Origin: Streptomyces mutomycini
GTDB taxonomy: Bacteria > Actinomycetota > Actinomycetes > Streptomycetales > Streptomycetaceae
Assembly (NCBI RefSeq): GCF_001700505.1
Contig: NZ_MAPV01000056.1
Span: forward strand, 1-64,000
Direction of reading: 5' to 3'
DNA: 64,000 bases
Part shown: positions 52,738 to 61,295 of the stretch, piece by piece
Position numbering within the stretch: position 1 is the first letter of the stretch
Layout: each line of letters begins with the position of its first letter
Position numbers and translations under genes: made by a program
Notes under the pieces: generated by a model
Told to the model about the DNA's origin: nothing
The model's database searches: none
What the model saw: the letters and a program-made list of their open reading frames with translations, nothing else

Positions 52738-54363
52738 ATGCGTTACGACAACGGAGGCGATCTCCTCGTCGCCGTCCTTCGGGAACTCGGCATCGACACC
52801 GTCTTCGGCATCGTCAGCGTGCACAACCTGCCGCTCGTCGAAGCCGTCGACCGCGAACTGCGTTTCGTGCCCGTGCGGCACGAAGCGTCCGCCGTGAACG
52901 CCGCCGACGCCTACGGACGTGCCCGCGGCACGCTCGGCTGCGCACTGACCTCCACCGGCACGGGAGCCGGCAACGCGGCCGGATCCCTGATCGAATCGCT
53001 CAGCGCGGGCAGTTCCGTCCTGCACATCACCGGCCAGGTGGAGAGCGAATTCCTCGGCAGCGGACGGGGATTCATCCACGAGACCAAGGACCAGCTCGGC
53101 ATGCTGAAGGCGGTCTCCGCCCACGCCGCGAGTGTGCAGGACGCCGAGCAGGCGGGCCGCATCCTGCGCGAGGCGGCCCGTGCGGCGCTCACCGCGCCGG
53201 GCGGACCGGCGAGCGTGGAGTGGCCGATCGACCTCCAGTTCGCGGCGCAGACCGACGAGTCCGCCGAGCTCCCCGCAGCCGTCGTACCGGCTCCCACCGA
53301 GAGCGAACTGGCCGCGGCCGGCGCCCTCCTGGCCTCCGCACGACGCCCGCTGGTCTGGGCGGGCGGCGGCGCTGCAACCGCCGGCGGCGAGCTCGCCGGG
53401 CTGCTGGAGGCGACCGGAGCGGGACTGCTGACCTCGAACTCCGGTCGCGGCGCCGTGCCCGAGGACCACAAGCAGGTCATCGGCAACTTCGCCACCACCC
53501 CCGCGGTCCGCGCCCTGCTCGCCGACGCGGACGTGCTGCTCACCATCGGCACGCACTTCCGCTCGAACGAGACAGCCGACTACACGCTGGAACTCCCCGG
53601 GGCGCACATCCAGATCGACATCGACAGGGACGCGCTGGGCCGGGTGTACCCCGCCACCCACGCGCTGCACGGCGATGCCGCCGCCGCCCTGACCGCCCTG
53701 CTGCCGCACACCCGGCCCGCGGAGAGCGGCTGGACGGACCGCGTGGGCGCGGTACGCACCGAGGTGCGGGCGCTTCTGCACGACAACATCGGACCCCAGG
53801 CCGCGATCTGCGACGCGATCCGCGCCGCGCTGCCCCGCGAGGCAGTAGTGGCACGCGACGTCACGATCCCCTCCAGCAGCTGGGGCAACAGGCTGCTGGA
53901 GATTTACGACCCGCGGGACAACGTCTTCCCGCGCGGCGGCGGCATCGGACAAGGGCTCGGCATGGGCATCGGTGCGGCGCTCGCGCGGCCCGACGCACCC
54001 ACGGTCGTCATCGCCGGCGACGGCGGACTCGCCGTCCACCTCGGCGAACTCCTCACCCTCGCCCAGGAACGGCCCCGGCTGACCCTGATCGTCTTCAACG
54101 ACGGCGGCTACGGAGTGCTGCGCAACATGCAGGACCGCTACAGCGAGCGCCGCTCCGGGGTGGACCTGGCCACTCCCGACTTCGAACTGCTGGCCCGCGC
54201 CTGCGGATTGCCGTACCTGCGGATCGCCGCCGAGGAGCACGCCGGCCCGGTACTCGGCGAGGCCATCGCCTCCGAAGGTCCGACGCTCGTCGAGGTCGAT
54301 CTGACGGCACTCGGACCGATGAAGGTCCCGTTCACCCCGCCCGTGAGGATCCCGGGCCAGTAG
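52738..54363 (+). CDS. TPP-dependent decarboxylase/carboligase
   Basis: 541 residues of the benzoylformate decarboxylase/acetolactate synthase family. The cofactor-activating Glu is in VRHEASAVNAADA; the C-terminal TPP/Mg motif is GDGGLAVHLGE followed by NDGGYG; GGGIGQGLGMGIGAA precedes it. Expected to act on a 2-oxo acid produced in the pathway. Distinct from the other TPP enzyme at 15651-17336. Follows the SDR gene by 9 bp with AGGAG upstream. Confidence 0.9.
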   Translation: MRYDNGGDLLVAVLRELGIDTVFGIVSVHNLPLVEAVDRELRFVPVRHEASAVNAADAYGRARGTLGCALTSTGTGAGNAAGSLIESLSAGSSVLHITGQVESEFLGSGRGFIHETKDQLGMLKAVSAHAASVQDAEQAGRILREAARAALTAPGGPASVEWPIDLQFAAQTDESAELPAAVVPAPTESELAAAGALLASARRPLVWAGGGAATAGGELAGLLEATGAGLLTSNSGRGAVPEDHKQVIGNFATTPAVRALLADADVLLTIGTHFRSNETADYTLELPGAHIQIDIDRDALGRVYPATHALHGDAAAALTALLPHTRPAESGWTDRVGAVRTEVRALLHDNIGPQAAICDAIRAALPREAVVARDVTIPSSSWGNRLLEIYDPRDNVFPRGGGIGQGLGMGIGAALARPDAPTVVIAGDGGLAVHLGELLTLAQERPRLTLIVFNDGGYGVLRNMQDRYSERRSGVDLATPDFELLARACGLPYLRIAAEEHAGPVLGEAIASEGPTLVEVDLTALGPMKVPFTPPVRIPGQ

Positions 54364-54401
54364 CCCGGTCGCGCGTACTGCCGGTAAGGAGGCAACAGGC
54401 C

Positions 54402-55340
54402 ATGAGCGAGCATTCGCTGCAGCTGGTCGTCCATCGAATGACCTGGGAGGCGGAGGGCGTACTCTCCGTCGAACTGACCCACCCCGACCGCAAACCCCTG
54501 CCCGCCTGGACGCCCGGCGCGCACCTCGACATCCACGTCGGGGGCCAGGTACGCCAGTACAGCCTGTGCGGCGACCCGAACGTGCCGGACGTCTACCGCA
54601 TCGGTGTGCTCAACGAGCCTTCCTCGCGAGGCGGTTCGCGGTTCGTGCACACACAGCTGCGCCCCGGGCAGCCGGTCACGGTCTCCGAGCCGCGCAACCA
54701 CTTCGCGCTGGAGGATGCCGGCGCCTACCTGTTCGTCGCCGGAGGCATCGGGATCACTCCGCTGCTGGCGATGGCCAGGGAGGCGGCCCGCAGGGGTACC
54801 ACCTGGCGGATGGTCTACGGCGGCAGGGCCCGGACGTCGATGGCGTTCACCTCGGAACTCGCCGCGCTCGGCGGTGATGTCACGCTCGTCCCGCAGGACG
54901 AAGTGGGTCACATCGATCTGGATGCCGCGCTCGCGGAGCTGCCCGAGGGCACGCTGGTGTACTCCTGCGGTCCCGAGCCCCTGCTCGCGGCCGTCGAGGC
55001 ACGCTGCCCCGAGGACCGGCTGCGCCTGGAGCGGTTCGCCGCGCCGACCGTGGAACGCACCCGCGACGACGAGGAGTTCGAGGTCGAGTGCCGCGCCTCG
55101 GGCGTGACCCTCACCGTCGGCGTCGGCACCTCCGTCCTCGATGCCGCCGAGGCTGCCGGGATCGACCCACCGAATTCGTGCCGCGACGGCATCTGCGGGT
55201 CCTGCGAGACCCGGGTGATCGAGGGCACCCCCGACCACCGCGACTTCCTGCTCAGCGAGGCCGAACGTGCCACCTGCGCCACGATGATGATCTGCGTCTC
55301 GCGGTGCGCCCCACGGAGCCGGCTCGTCCTCGACCTGTGA
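54402..55340 (+). CDS. Class IA-type oxygenase reductase (FMN/NAD + C-terminal 2Fe-2S)
   Basis: 312 residues. A flavin domain (GQVRQYSLCGDP), an NAD domain (FVAGGIGITPLLAMA; SCGPEPLLAA) and a C-terminal plant-type ferredoxin with CRDGICGSC plus a distant Cys (CVSRC) match phthalate-dioxygenase-reductase/VanB enzymes. It passes electrons from NAD(P)H to the Rieske oxygenase encoded two genes downstream. ATG at 54402 with AAGGAGG upstream. Confidence 0.92.
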   Translation: MSEHSLQLVVHRMTWEAEGVLSVELTHPDRKPLPAWTPGAHLDIHVGGQVRQYSLCGDPNVPDVYRIGVLNEPSSRGGSRFVHTQLRPGQPVTVSEPRNHFALEDAGAYLFVAGGIGITPLLAMAREAARRGTTWRMVYGGRARTSMAFTSELAALGGDVTLVPQDEVGHIDLDAALAELPEGTLVYSCGPEPLLAAVEARCPEDRLRLERFAAPTVERTRDDEEFEVECRASGVTLTVGVGTSVLDAAEAAGIDPPNSCRDGICGSCETRVIEGTPDHRDFLLSEAERATCATMMICVSRCAPRSRLVLDL

Positions 55341-55369
55341 CACCCTCCCCCGCACTTTCAGGAGACACT

Positions 55370-55594
55370 GTGACCGATACCTGGCCGTACCTCGACGTCC
55401 ACCAGTCCCGTACGCACGAGCCGACCCCGTACGAGTACAAGCTCGCCGCGACCCTCGAGGAGGTCTTCACCAAGGAGGGCCACGAGCTGGCCGACGTGGT
55501 GCGCGGACTCAACGCCCGCCAGGTCCACGCCGCCGACGGCAGCCCGTGGACCGAGGAATCCTTCCGCGCTGAGATGAACCGACTGGGAGCCTGA
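55370..55594 (+). CDS. Small recombinase-like helix-turn-helix protein
   Basis: 74 residues: LDVHQSRTHEPTPYEYKLAA, LEEVFTKEGHELADVVRGLN and ADGSPWTEESFRAEMNRLGA. This matches a short family named for similarity to the DNA-binding domain of resolvase-type recombinases and found beside Rieske oxygenase genes (recollection). No catalytic recombinase domain. It may be an accessory or regulatory peptide of the oxygenase. GTG start at 55370 with GGAGA upstream; 2 bp before the next start. Confidence 0.75.
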   Translation: MTDTWPYLDVHQSRTHEPTPYEYKLAATLEEVFTKEGHELADVVRGLNARQVHAADGSPWTEESFRAEMNRLGA

Positions 55595-55596
55595 CC

Positions 55597-56613
55597 ATGA
55601 CGCTGTCGCCCTCCGCCACGGCGGACCACATCTACGCCACCGGTCTGCGCAACCAGTGGCATGCCGTTGTCCCCTCGCACTTCGTAGCCCCCGGCGCGAT
55701 GCGCAAGGTGACCGCGCTCGGCGAGCAGTGGCTGCTGTTCCGCCGCCCGGACGGCGCTCTGTCCATGCTCGCCGACCGCTGCCCGCACCGTGGTGCGCCG
55801 CTCTCGCTCGGCAAGCACCTGGGTGACCGGGTCGCCTGTTGGTACCACGGTGTCGAGGTCGAGACCGACGGCACGGTCTCCTCCGTTCCCGGGCTGCCGG
55901 GCTGCAGTCTGGAGGGCAAGAAGCTGGTCACCTCGCTGCCGGTACGCGAGGTCGCGGGCGCGATCCTCGCCTACTTCGGGGACGAGGAGCACCCTGAGCC
56001 GGCCGCGCTGACGCTGCCCGAGCCGCTGACGGACCCCGAGGTGGACGCGTTCCTGTGTTACGCCGAATGGGACGCGCCGTGGCGCTACGCCGTGGAGAAC
56101 CTGCTCGACCCGATGCACGGCGCGTTTCTTCACCACGATTCGCACACGATGTTCGACGGTGACACGACGGCCAAGTTCCGTATCCAGGAGACCGGTCGCG
56201 GCTACTTCTTCGAGAAGACCGACCAGCGCGGCGTCAACTTCGACTGGGTGGAGCTGTGCCGCACCGGCGTGGACTGGGTCGACCTGTCCATCCCGTACCC
56301 GCCGTCGGCCGGCCCCGGCGGACCGTTCGGCATCGTGGGGATGGTCTGCCCGGTGGACGAGCAGCGTACCGGTGTCTTCTTCTGGCGCTATCGCCGTGTC
56401 GAGGACTGGCAGCGGGCGTCCTGGCGCTTCCTGTACAGGACGCTGATCGAGAAGCGCCACTGGGAGGTCCTGGAGCAGGACCGCCTGATGCTGGAGGCCA
56501 TGCCGTCCGACGCCGACCAGCGGGAGAATCTGTACCAGCACGACCTGGGTGTGGTGCGGCTGCGCCGACTGTACCGCGCGGCGGCCGAGGCCCAGTCGGC
56601 GGCGGGTGCCTGA
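55597..56613 (+). CDS. Rieske non-haem iron oxygenase, alpha subunit
   Basis: 338 residues. N-terminal Rieske domain with CPHRGAPLS (about residue 62) and CWYHG (about 81); C-terminal catalytic domain with the mononuclear-iron ligands in ENLLDPMHGAFLHHDS. The short length and single-component form fit the VanA/carbazole-type group that demethylates or mono-oxygenates aromatic acids. Last gene of the operon; probably the first enzyme of the pathway with its reductase at 54402. Confidence 0.92.
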   Translation: MTLSPSATADHIYATGLRNQWHAVVPSHFVAPGAMRKVTALGEQWLLFRRPDGALSMLADRCPHRGAPLSLGKHLGDRVACWYHGVEVETDGTVSSVPGLPGCSLEGKKLVTSLPVREVAGAILAYFGDEEHPEPAALTLPEPLTDPEVDAFLCYAEWDAPWRYAVENLLDPMHGAFLHHDSHTMFDGDTTAKFRIQETGRGYFFEKTDQRGVNFDWVELCRTGVDWVDLSIPYPPSAGPGGPFGIVGMVCPVDEQRTGVFFWRYRRVEDWQRASWRFLYRTLIEKRHWEVLEQDRLMLEAMPSDADQRENLYQHDLGVVRLRRLYRAAAEAQSAAGA

Positions 56614-56664
56614 GGGGCCGCCGCACAACGGACCGGTGCGGCGCGCACATTCGCCGCGCACGGG

Positions 56665-56702
56665 GGGCTGTCCGATGCCCGCTGTGCGGTATCGGGCAGC
56701 CC
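56665..56702 (+). terminator. Terminator of the catabolic operon
   Basis: 12-bp arms GGGCTGTCCGAT / ATCGGGCAGCCC (one G-T pair) with a 14-nt loop, followed by CTTTC; 51 bp after the Rieske gene. Confidence 0.7.
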
Positions 56703-56725
56703 TTTCGGCGTTGGTTCTGTTGCCG

Positions 56726-57190
56726 TCACCGCCCACGGTCCTGCTCCCGCCGCGGGCAGGGTGGTCCAGGCCGCAGGCCCTCACCCGCGGGGCGGAACAG
56801 CGGCCCCGACCGCAGCGCCGAAGCGCCCGGTCGGAAGGCGAAGACCCGGCCTTCGGTCAGGCTCACCCGCATCTCACACGCTTTGCCGGTGGCCGACCAG
56901 GTGACGCTACGGCCCTGCCACACGCCGGTTGCGTTGAGGACGACGGGGTCGTACTGACGCGTGCCATGGACGAAGGTGGAGGCGTTGTGCGTGAGCTCTG
57001 CCTCGGTCCTGTCGACGCGGCCGGCGAGCATGGCGGCGTTGCCGAAGTTGGCGGCGTCGCCGAGGGCGGGGGCCTCGGGGAAGATGCCTCCGGGGGCGCC
57101 GTCGAGTTCGGGGAAGCCGGTGGTGCGGATCTCCTTCGGCTCCTGGCCTGGCTTGTCCAGCCGGGCGACGGTCTGCGAGCCGAAGCGCAG
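56726..57190 (-). pseudogene. C-terminal fragment of a lipase-like hydrolase
   Basis: Reads RFGSQTVARLDKPGQEPKE, GFPELDGAPGGIFPE, LTHNASTFVHGTRQYD and WSATGKACEMRVSLTEGRVF. The ELDGAPGG motif and general order match the C-terminal half of the hydrolase at 22974-24200, and a His in FVHGTRQ may be the triad His. Sequence right of ~57190 is not coding-like, and the nucleophile region is absent, so this is a 3' remnant. Confidence 0.5.
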
Positions 57191-57302
57191 GGCTGACGCG
57201 CAAGCACAAGAGGTTGCCCGGCTGGGCCCGGTCGCCCCCGGCGTACGGCGGGGGTACGACCGCGAGAAACTCGCATCTCGCGAGCCGCCGCTTGGGGCCG
57301 GG

Positions 57303-58019
57303 TCAGCGGGGGCGCCAGGTGCGGATTTCCAGGTGCGTGATGTGGGCGCCGGGGTGGATACGGCCGGTGTCCACGAGCCATTCGTGGATGGCGGTGGTGA
57401 CGTCTCCGCCGCTCTGGTCGACGCGGCGGGCGAAGTCCGCAGCATCGAACCCGCCGGTGGCAGCCGATCCGTAGGAGCGCTCTTCGGTGTGGTCGGTGCG
57501 CTGGACGACATCGCGGCGGATACCGGGCGAATCGGTGCGGCTTCCGGAGGCGTGCACGTAGCCAGTCCTGGCGAGGCGCACGGTAAAGGCCAGGCGCAGG
57601 CCCTGATGGGCAGCTTCGGCGATGAGGGGGCGCAGGCGGGCGGATCCGGAGGCGATTGCCTGTGCTGCGACACGGCCGGATCCGGTGCCGGTGGGGGTGA
57701 TGAGGAGTGCTCTCGTTCGGACGCGGGCTTTGGTGCCGGCGGCCGTCGTGCGGCGGGTGATATGCCCGGCGGCGATGGCCGCAAGTTCGGTGGTGTCGGT
57801 GATGCCTGCGCTTTGGATGGCGGCGAGGACCTGGGTGAGGGCGGGGACGAAGGCTGCGCCTTTGTTCTTTGTGTAGAACTGGGAGACCAGGGAGGGGTCA
57901 CGGTTGATGATGCGGGCGATGTCGCGTTTGGTGTAGCCGGCTGCCTGGAGCCGGTCGGCGAGCTGGGCTGCGTCGTTGCGATGCGTGCGCGCGGGGGTGG
58001 CCCGGCGGCGGGGCGGCAT
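57303..58019 (-). CDS. HTH protein of a plasmid-like three-gene operon
   Basis: 238 residues. An N-terminal helix-turn-helix (LADRLQAAGYTKRDIARIIN, then RDPSLVSQFYTKNKG) is followed by a Thr/Arg/Ala-rich basic middle and a C-terminal domain (GGDVTTAIHEWLVDTGRIHP; HITHLEIRTWRPR). The ATG at 58019 shares its A with the preceding gene's TGA, so it is translationally coupled. DNA binding is likely; family not recognised. The middle could contact DNA or the partner protein. Confidence 0.75.
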   Translation of the reverse strand: MPPRRRATPARTHRNDAAQLADRLQAAGYTKRDIARIINRDPSLVSQFYTKNKGAAFVPALTQVLAAIQSAGITDTTELAAIAAGHITRRTTAAGTKARVRTRALLITPTGTGSGRVAAQAIASGSARLRPLIAEAAHQGLRLAFTVRLARTGYVHASGSRTDSPGIRRDVVQRTDHTEERSYGSAATGGFDAADFARRVDQSGGDVTTAIHEWLVDTGRIHPGAHITHLEIRTWRPR

Positions 58020-60178
58020 CAGGCACCCTCGTTGTTGGGTGCGGGCTGCGGGGTGGTACGGCCCTTGTCGCGCAGGGTCAGGAGTTCGTCTTCGGTGGTG
58101 GGGGCGGTGATGGGGCCGGTGAGACGGCCCTTGTTCAGGTAGTCGCCGGGCTGGCCGTGGTAGGGCCAGTTCTGGGGCAGGGTGAGGTAGACGGCGTCGG
58201 TGCGGAAGGCGACGACGCTGCCGGGCGGGGCGTGAAGGGCTCCTGCGTAGGTGTCGTCGTCGCGGTGGCGCTGGGAGAGCAGGGCGGCTCGGGCGGAGGA
58301 CCAGATGTGGGCGGCCCATTCGGGGTGGGCGTTGGGGTCTCGGGTGAAGCCGGTGGGGCGCTGCCAGGTGATGGTCTGGTCGTCGAAGCCGATGATCTCG
58401 GCGTCCGCGGGGACATCACGCTCCGCGGTGCGGGGGGTGGTGCCGGTGACGGTGCGGGGGCGTTGGGCGAAGGCGCCGATGCCGTAGAGAAGGATGGCGC
58501 GCACCGCCCGGGCTGCGAGGTGCGCGGCGGTGCGCTGGGCGGGGTCGCCGTTCAGGTCGGCCTGGGCGGTGAGGGAGGACCAGGCTTCCTTGAGCTTCTT
58601 GGACCAGTCGTCCAGGGGCTTGCCGTCGTCGAAGAGGATGCCGTCGAGAATTTCGATCTTCCACGGGCTGCGCGGGTTGGACAGGGCGGTGTGGATTTCG
58701 GGTCCGCCCGCCCAGGTGGTGAACGTGGTGCCGGGGGTGGCCGGGTAGTGCCAGGCGCGGTCGCCGGGAGCGGGCGCGGGGAGGATGCCCACGTGGTCCC
58801 AGGCCTCGGGGACGGTGACGCGGACGTGCCAGTGCCCGCAGGCGAACAGGGCCTTGGTCTGCTCCTTTTCCGACCAGGCGGCGAACCTCGCGGCTGTGAC
58901 ACGGCGGGGGGCGCCGACTCCGGCTTTCCAGGTGTGTTTGGCGTAGGCGAAGGTCCTGTCGTACTCGACCAGGGCGGGCAGCTGTGCGGGGACGCGGGGC
59001 GGGGTGATGAGTTCGGTGCGGCCCTGTCCGGCCGTCGAGTGGAAGAGCCCGCGGAGCTCTTCGGACAGGACGGGGTAGCCCTCGGCGTACTGGCCCTTGG
59101 CCGGGATGGTGCGGGTCCACAGGTCCCGTCCCGTCTGGGACGGAGAGCCCATCAGGACGGCGTCAGGCCAGTGACGGCGCAGTGCCTTCCAGAGCAGGAC
59201 GAACGCATCGCGGATGGTAGCTGGTTCGGCGCCGTCAGTGTCGAACCACTCCCCCGCCGAGCGGATCTCCACATGCTGCTCGCCATGCTCGCGCTGGTAG
59301 CGGCCCACTGGGTTGCGGGGGTGGACGAAGTGGCCGGCCATGCGGTCCTTGCCGCGGCCGGTGTCGGTGCGCCAGCCCGGGGTGGGGGCGTTCAGCCAGG
59401 CTCCGACGGCGTCCTTCAGGAAGGGGTGCTGGTCGGCCTGGCGGTGCCAGGGGGCACCCGCGGTGATGTAGATCCGTTCGACGCCGTCCGGCAGGACGGC
59501 GAAGACGGTGTTCAGGATTTCTGCGGCACTGGCGGCCTGCAGGTCCAGGCGGAACGTCTGGTCGCGATGGACCAGCACACCGGTCTCGGTGTCGAGGAAG
59601 ACGGTACTGCGGGCCTGCTGGGTGAAGTTCGGGTGCGTGGAGGCAAGCTTCGCGGTGTGGGCGAACCAGCGGTCCCCGTCGGCGCCCGCAGGGAGGTTGG
59701 GAAGGGTGCGCTGCGCGCCATGGGCCACGAGAGGAGCGGCTGCGGCCGGGGCTGGCACTGTCGGCGGCGCAGAAGGAGCTGCGGGCGGTTCGGGTTCCGC
59801 TGCTGGTTCAGGGGTGGGTCGGGTCATAGCCGGGGCGACCGTGCCCTCCTGGGCCTGAACCTGGGCGTGTTCGATGCCGCTGGGCACTGTCTCCCCAGGG
59901 GGCTGAGGGGATGAGACGGCTGCGCCGGTCTGGGCTGTTGATGCGGTGTTGGTGAGCCGGTCGGGGGCGAGGATCGGGGCGATCGCCACGATGTCGGCAA
60001 GGCTGAGTCCGGCCGCGGGCGCGATGCGCTCTGCCTTCGCTTTCTCGTATCCGGCCAGCGCGGTGATCTGCCGGGCGCGGTCGGTCTCGAGTTTGACGAG
60101 GGTGGCCTGGGTCTTCTTGATGTCGTCACGTAGGGACCGCAGCTCGGCCAGCTGTGCGTTGTAGGTCTTTGCGTCCAT
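58019..60178 (-). CDS. Large protein of unknown function, plasmid-like operon
   Basis: 719 residues. Residues 1-60 form a coiled coil (LAELRSLRDDIKKTQATLVK), then a ~110-residue Pro/Ala/Glu-rich linker, then a ~530-residue globular region containing VFLDTETGVLVHRDQTF, FLKDAVGAWLNAPTPGW, ALFACGHWHVRVTVPEAWDH and EILDGILFDDGKPLDDWSKK. The last two blocks, spaced as here, remind me of palm/thumb regions of B-family DNA polymerases but I cannot identify catalytic Asp pairs with confidence. Two possible starts one codon apart; ATG 60178 has AAGGGA 5 nt upstream. Central gene of the operon. Confidence 0.75.
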   Translation of the reverse strand: MDAKTYNAQLAELRSLRDDIKKTQATLVKLETDRARQITALAGYEKAKAERIAPAAGLSLADIVAIAPILAPDRLTNTASTAQTGAAVSSPQPPGETVPSGIEHAQVQAQEGTVAPAMTRPTPEPAAEPEPPAAPSAPPTVPAPAAAAPLVAHGAQRTLPNLPAGADGDRWFAHTAKLASTHPNFTQQARSTVFLDTETGVLVHRDQTFRLDLQAASAAEILNTVFAVLPDGVERIYITAGAPWHRQADQHPFLKDAVGAWLNAPTPGWRTDTGRGKDRMAGHFVHPRNPVGRYQREHGEQHVEIRSAGEWFDTDGAEPATIRDAFVLLWKALRRHWPDAVLMGSPSQTGRDLWTRTIPAKGQYAEGYPVLSEELRGLFHSTAGQGRTELITPPRVPAQLPALVEYDRTFAYAKHTWKAGVGAPRRVTAARFAAWSEKEQTKALFACGHWHVRVTVPEAWDHVGILPAPAPGDRAWHYPATPGTTFTTWAGGPEIHTALSNPRSPWKIEILDGILFDDGKPLDDWSKKLKEAWSSLTAQADLNGDPAQRTAAHLAARAVRAILLYGIGAFAQRPRTVTGTTPRTAERDVPADAEIIGFDDQTITWQRPTGFTRDPNAHPEWAAHIWSSARAALLSQRHRDDDTYAGALHAPPGSVVAFRTDAVYLTLPQNWPYHGQPGDYLNKGRLTGPITAPTTEDELLTLRDKGRTTPQPAPNNEGA

Positions 60179-60200
60179 CACGATCCCTTGGGCCTGCAGG

Positions 60201-60803
60201 TCAGTTGGTGGTACTGCTACGGGTGGAGACGTACGCGATCGCGCCGCTCGACAGCGAGGGCAAGCGGGTACCCAGGAGGAGGTCCGCGATATCCCGGTCG
60301 GTTTGTCGCGGTGCAGTCAGGTGCTTTACAGGGGTGGCCAGGTCGGTGACATATCCGGCCAGGACTGCGTCCGGAAAGGCGTGCCGCCCACCCTCGCCCT
60401 TCTCCCACCTGTCCAGGCCGGTCAGGACGGCCACCACGTAGCCCGACACCGTCACCGGCAGCACTCCCCCGGCCGCCAGGCTGGCGGCATCGCAGCGCCA
60501 CCAGCCCCTCAAGCCCTTGAGAAGGTCACCGGGACTGAGGTCTGCTGCGTAGCCGACCCACTGCCGGCCGGTGTCCTCGACCTGGCGTGCAGAGTCGACA
60601 CGCAGGACCCCGAGCAGGTCGGTATCCAGACGGTTCACGGGCGCAGGGGTGCGTTCCCGCAGGGCCTGGACGACCCAGAGCGGTGTCATCACGCGAACGC
60701 CCCGCCGGGAGAGGCCGGGAAGTACGCCCGCGTTGACGAGACGCCGGTAAGTGGTGATCGCACAGCCCAGCTCCTCGGCGGCCTGTCCGGTGGTGAGCAG
60801 CAT
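60201..60803 (-). CDS. Excisionase/MerR-like HTH protein, first gene of the three-gene operon
   Basis: 200 residues. The N-terminus is a MerR-superfamily HTH (TTGQAAEELGCAITTYRRLV; NAGVLPGLSRRG) like excisionases and plasmid regulators; the remaining ~150 residues are unique (LLKGLRGWWRCDAASLAAGG; GYVVAVLTGLDRWEKGEGG). AAGGAGG lies 6 nt before the ATG at 60803. Followed after 22 bp by the large protein gene. Probably controls or initiates the operon's DNA transaction. Confidence 0.75.
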   Translation of the reverse strand: MLLTTGQAAEELGCAITTYRRLVNAGVLPGLSRRGVRVMTPLWVVQALRERTPAPVNRLDTDLLGVLRVDSARQVEDTGRQWVGYAADLSPGDLLKGLRGWWRCDAASLAAGGVLPVTVSGYVVAVLTGLDRWEKGEGGRHAFPDAVLAGYVTDLATPVKHLTAPRQTDRDIADLLLGTRLPSLSSGAIAYVSTRSSTTN

Positions 60804-61295
60804 GGCCGGCCTCCTTGGGAATCTGGGCGTTGCCGTACCTGGACGCTAGCGGCAGACCAACCACACATGCAAGTCTGATCAGATATCTGAGTCCTGTTGT
60901 GGCAGTTCGTGGAGGAGCCACAACACCCGCGGCGCGGCGGGCTGCACGGTCCTTCGCTGAGCGACTGAAAGCCGCTCAGCCCGGCCCGGCCGCTGGATAT
61001 CGCCAGCCGACCGGTTTCCGGGGCAGCACCCCACCGCCTCCGGAGGTCCAGCGGTAGACATTCCTCCGCCTGACCTGCAGCGGACGCCGGTGGCGTGCTT
61101 CGACGCACTCCTGGCCGACAGGGTGGATGCGGGTGCCGCCGCCGGTATCGAGATAGCGAGTCAGGCCTGGGTCTGCAAGCTCCTTCACTCCAACGGGATG
61201 CCTTCGCACTCCGCCCGCACGGCGGGCTGGGCGTTGGCCGTAGCCCCCGCGCGGCTGATCAGGCCGTCCCGGATGAAACCCCTTGCTGCTGCCCC
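60804..61295. other. Promoter-side intergenic region of the three-gene operon
   Basis: No supported gene. Holds a perfect 9-bp inverted repeat TGTTGTGGC / GCCACAACA (60895-60903 and 60917-60925), ~95 bp upstream of the operon, a possible operator. Confidence 0.4.

Noticed and set aside
51907..54240. 777-codon minus-strand frame across SDR and TPP genes
   Set aside because: Spans two well-supported plus-strand genes and shows no domain.
52518..54400. Early part of a 940-codon frame upstream of the reductase
   Set aside because: Arg/His/Pro-rich out-of-frame reading of the TPP gene; only the part from 54402 is the reductase.
58157..59914. 585-codon plus-strand frame opposite the large unknown protein
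   Set aside because: Gly/Val-rich shadow; operon organisation and ribosome sites support the minus strand.
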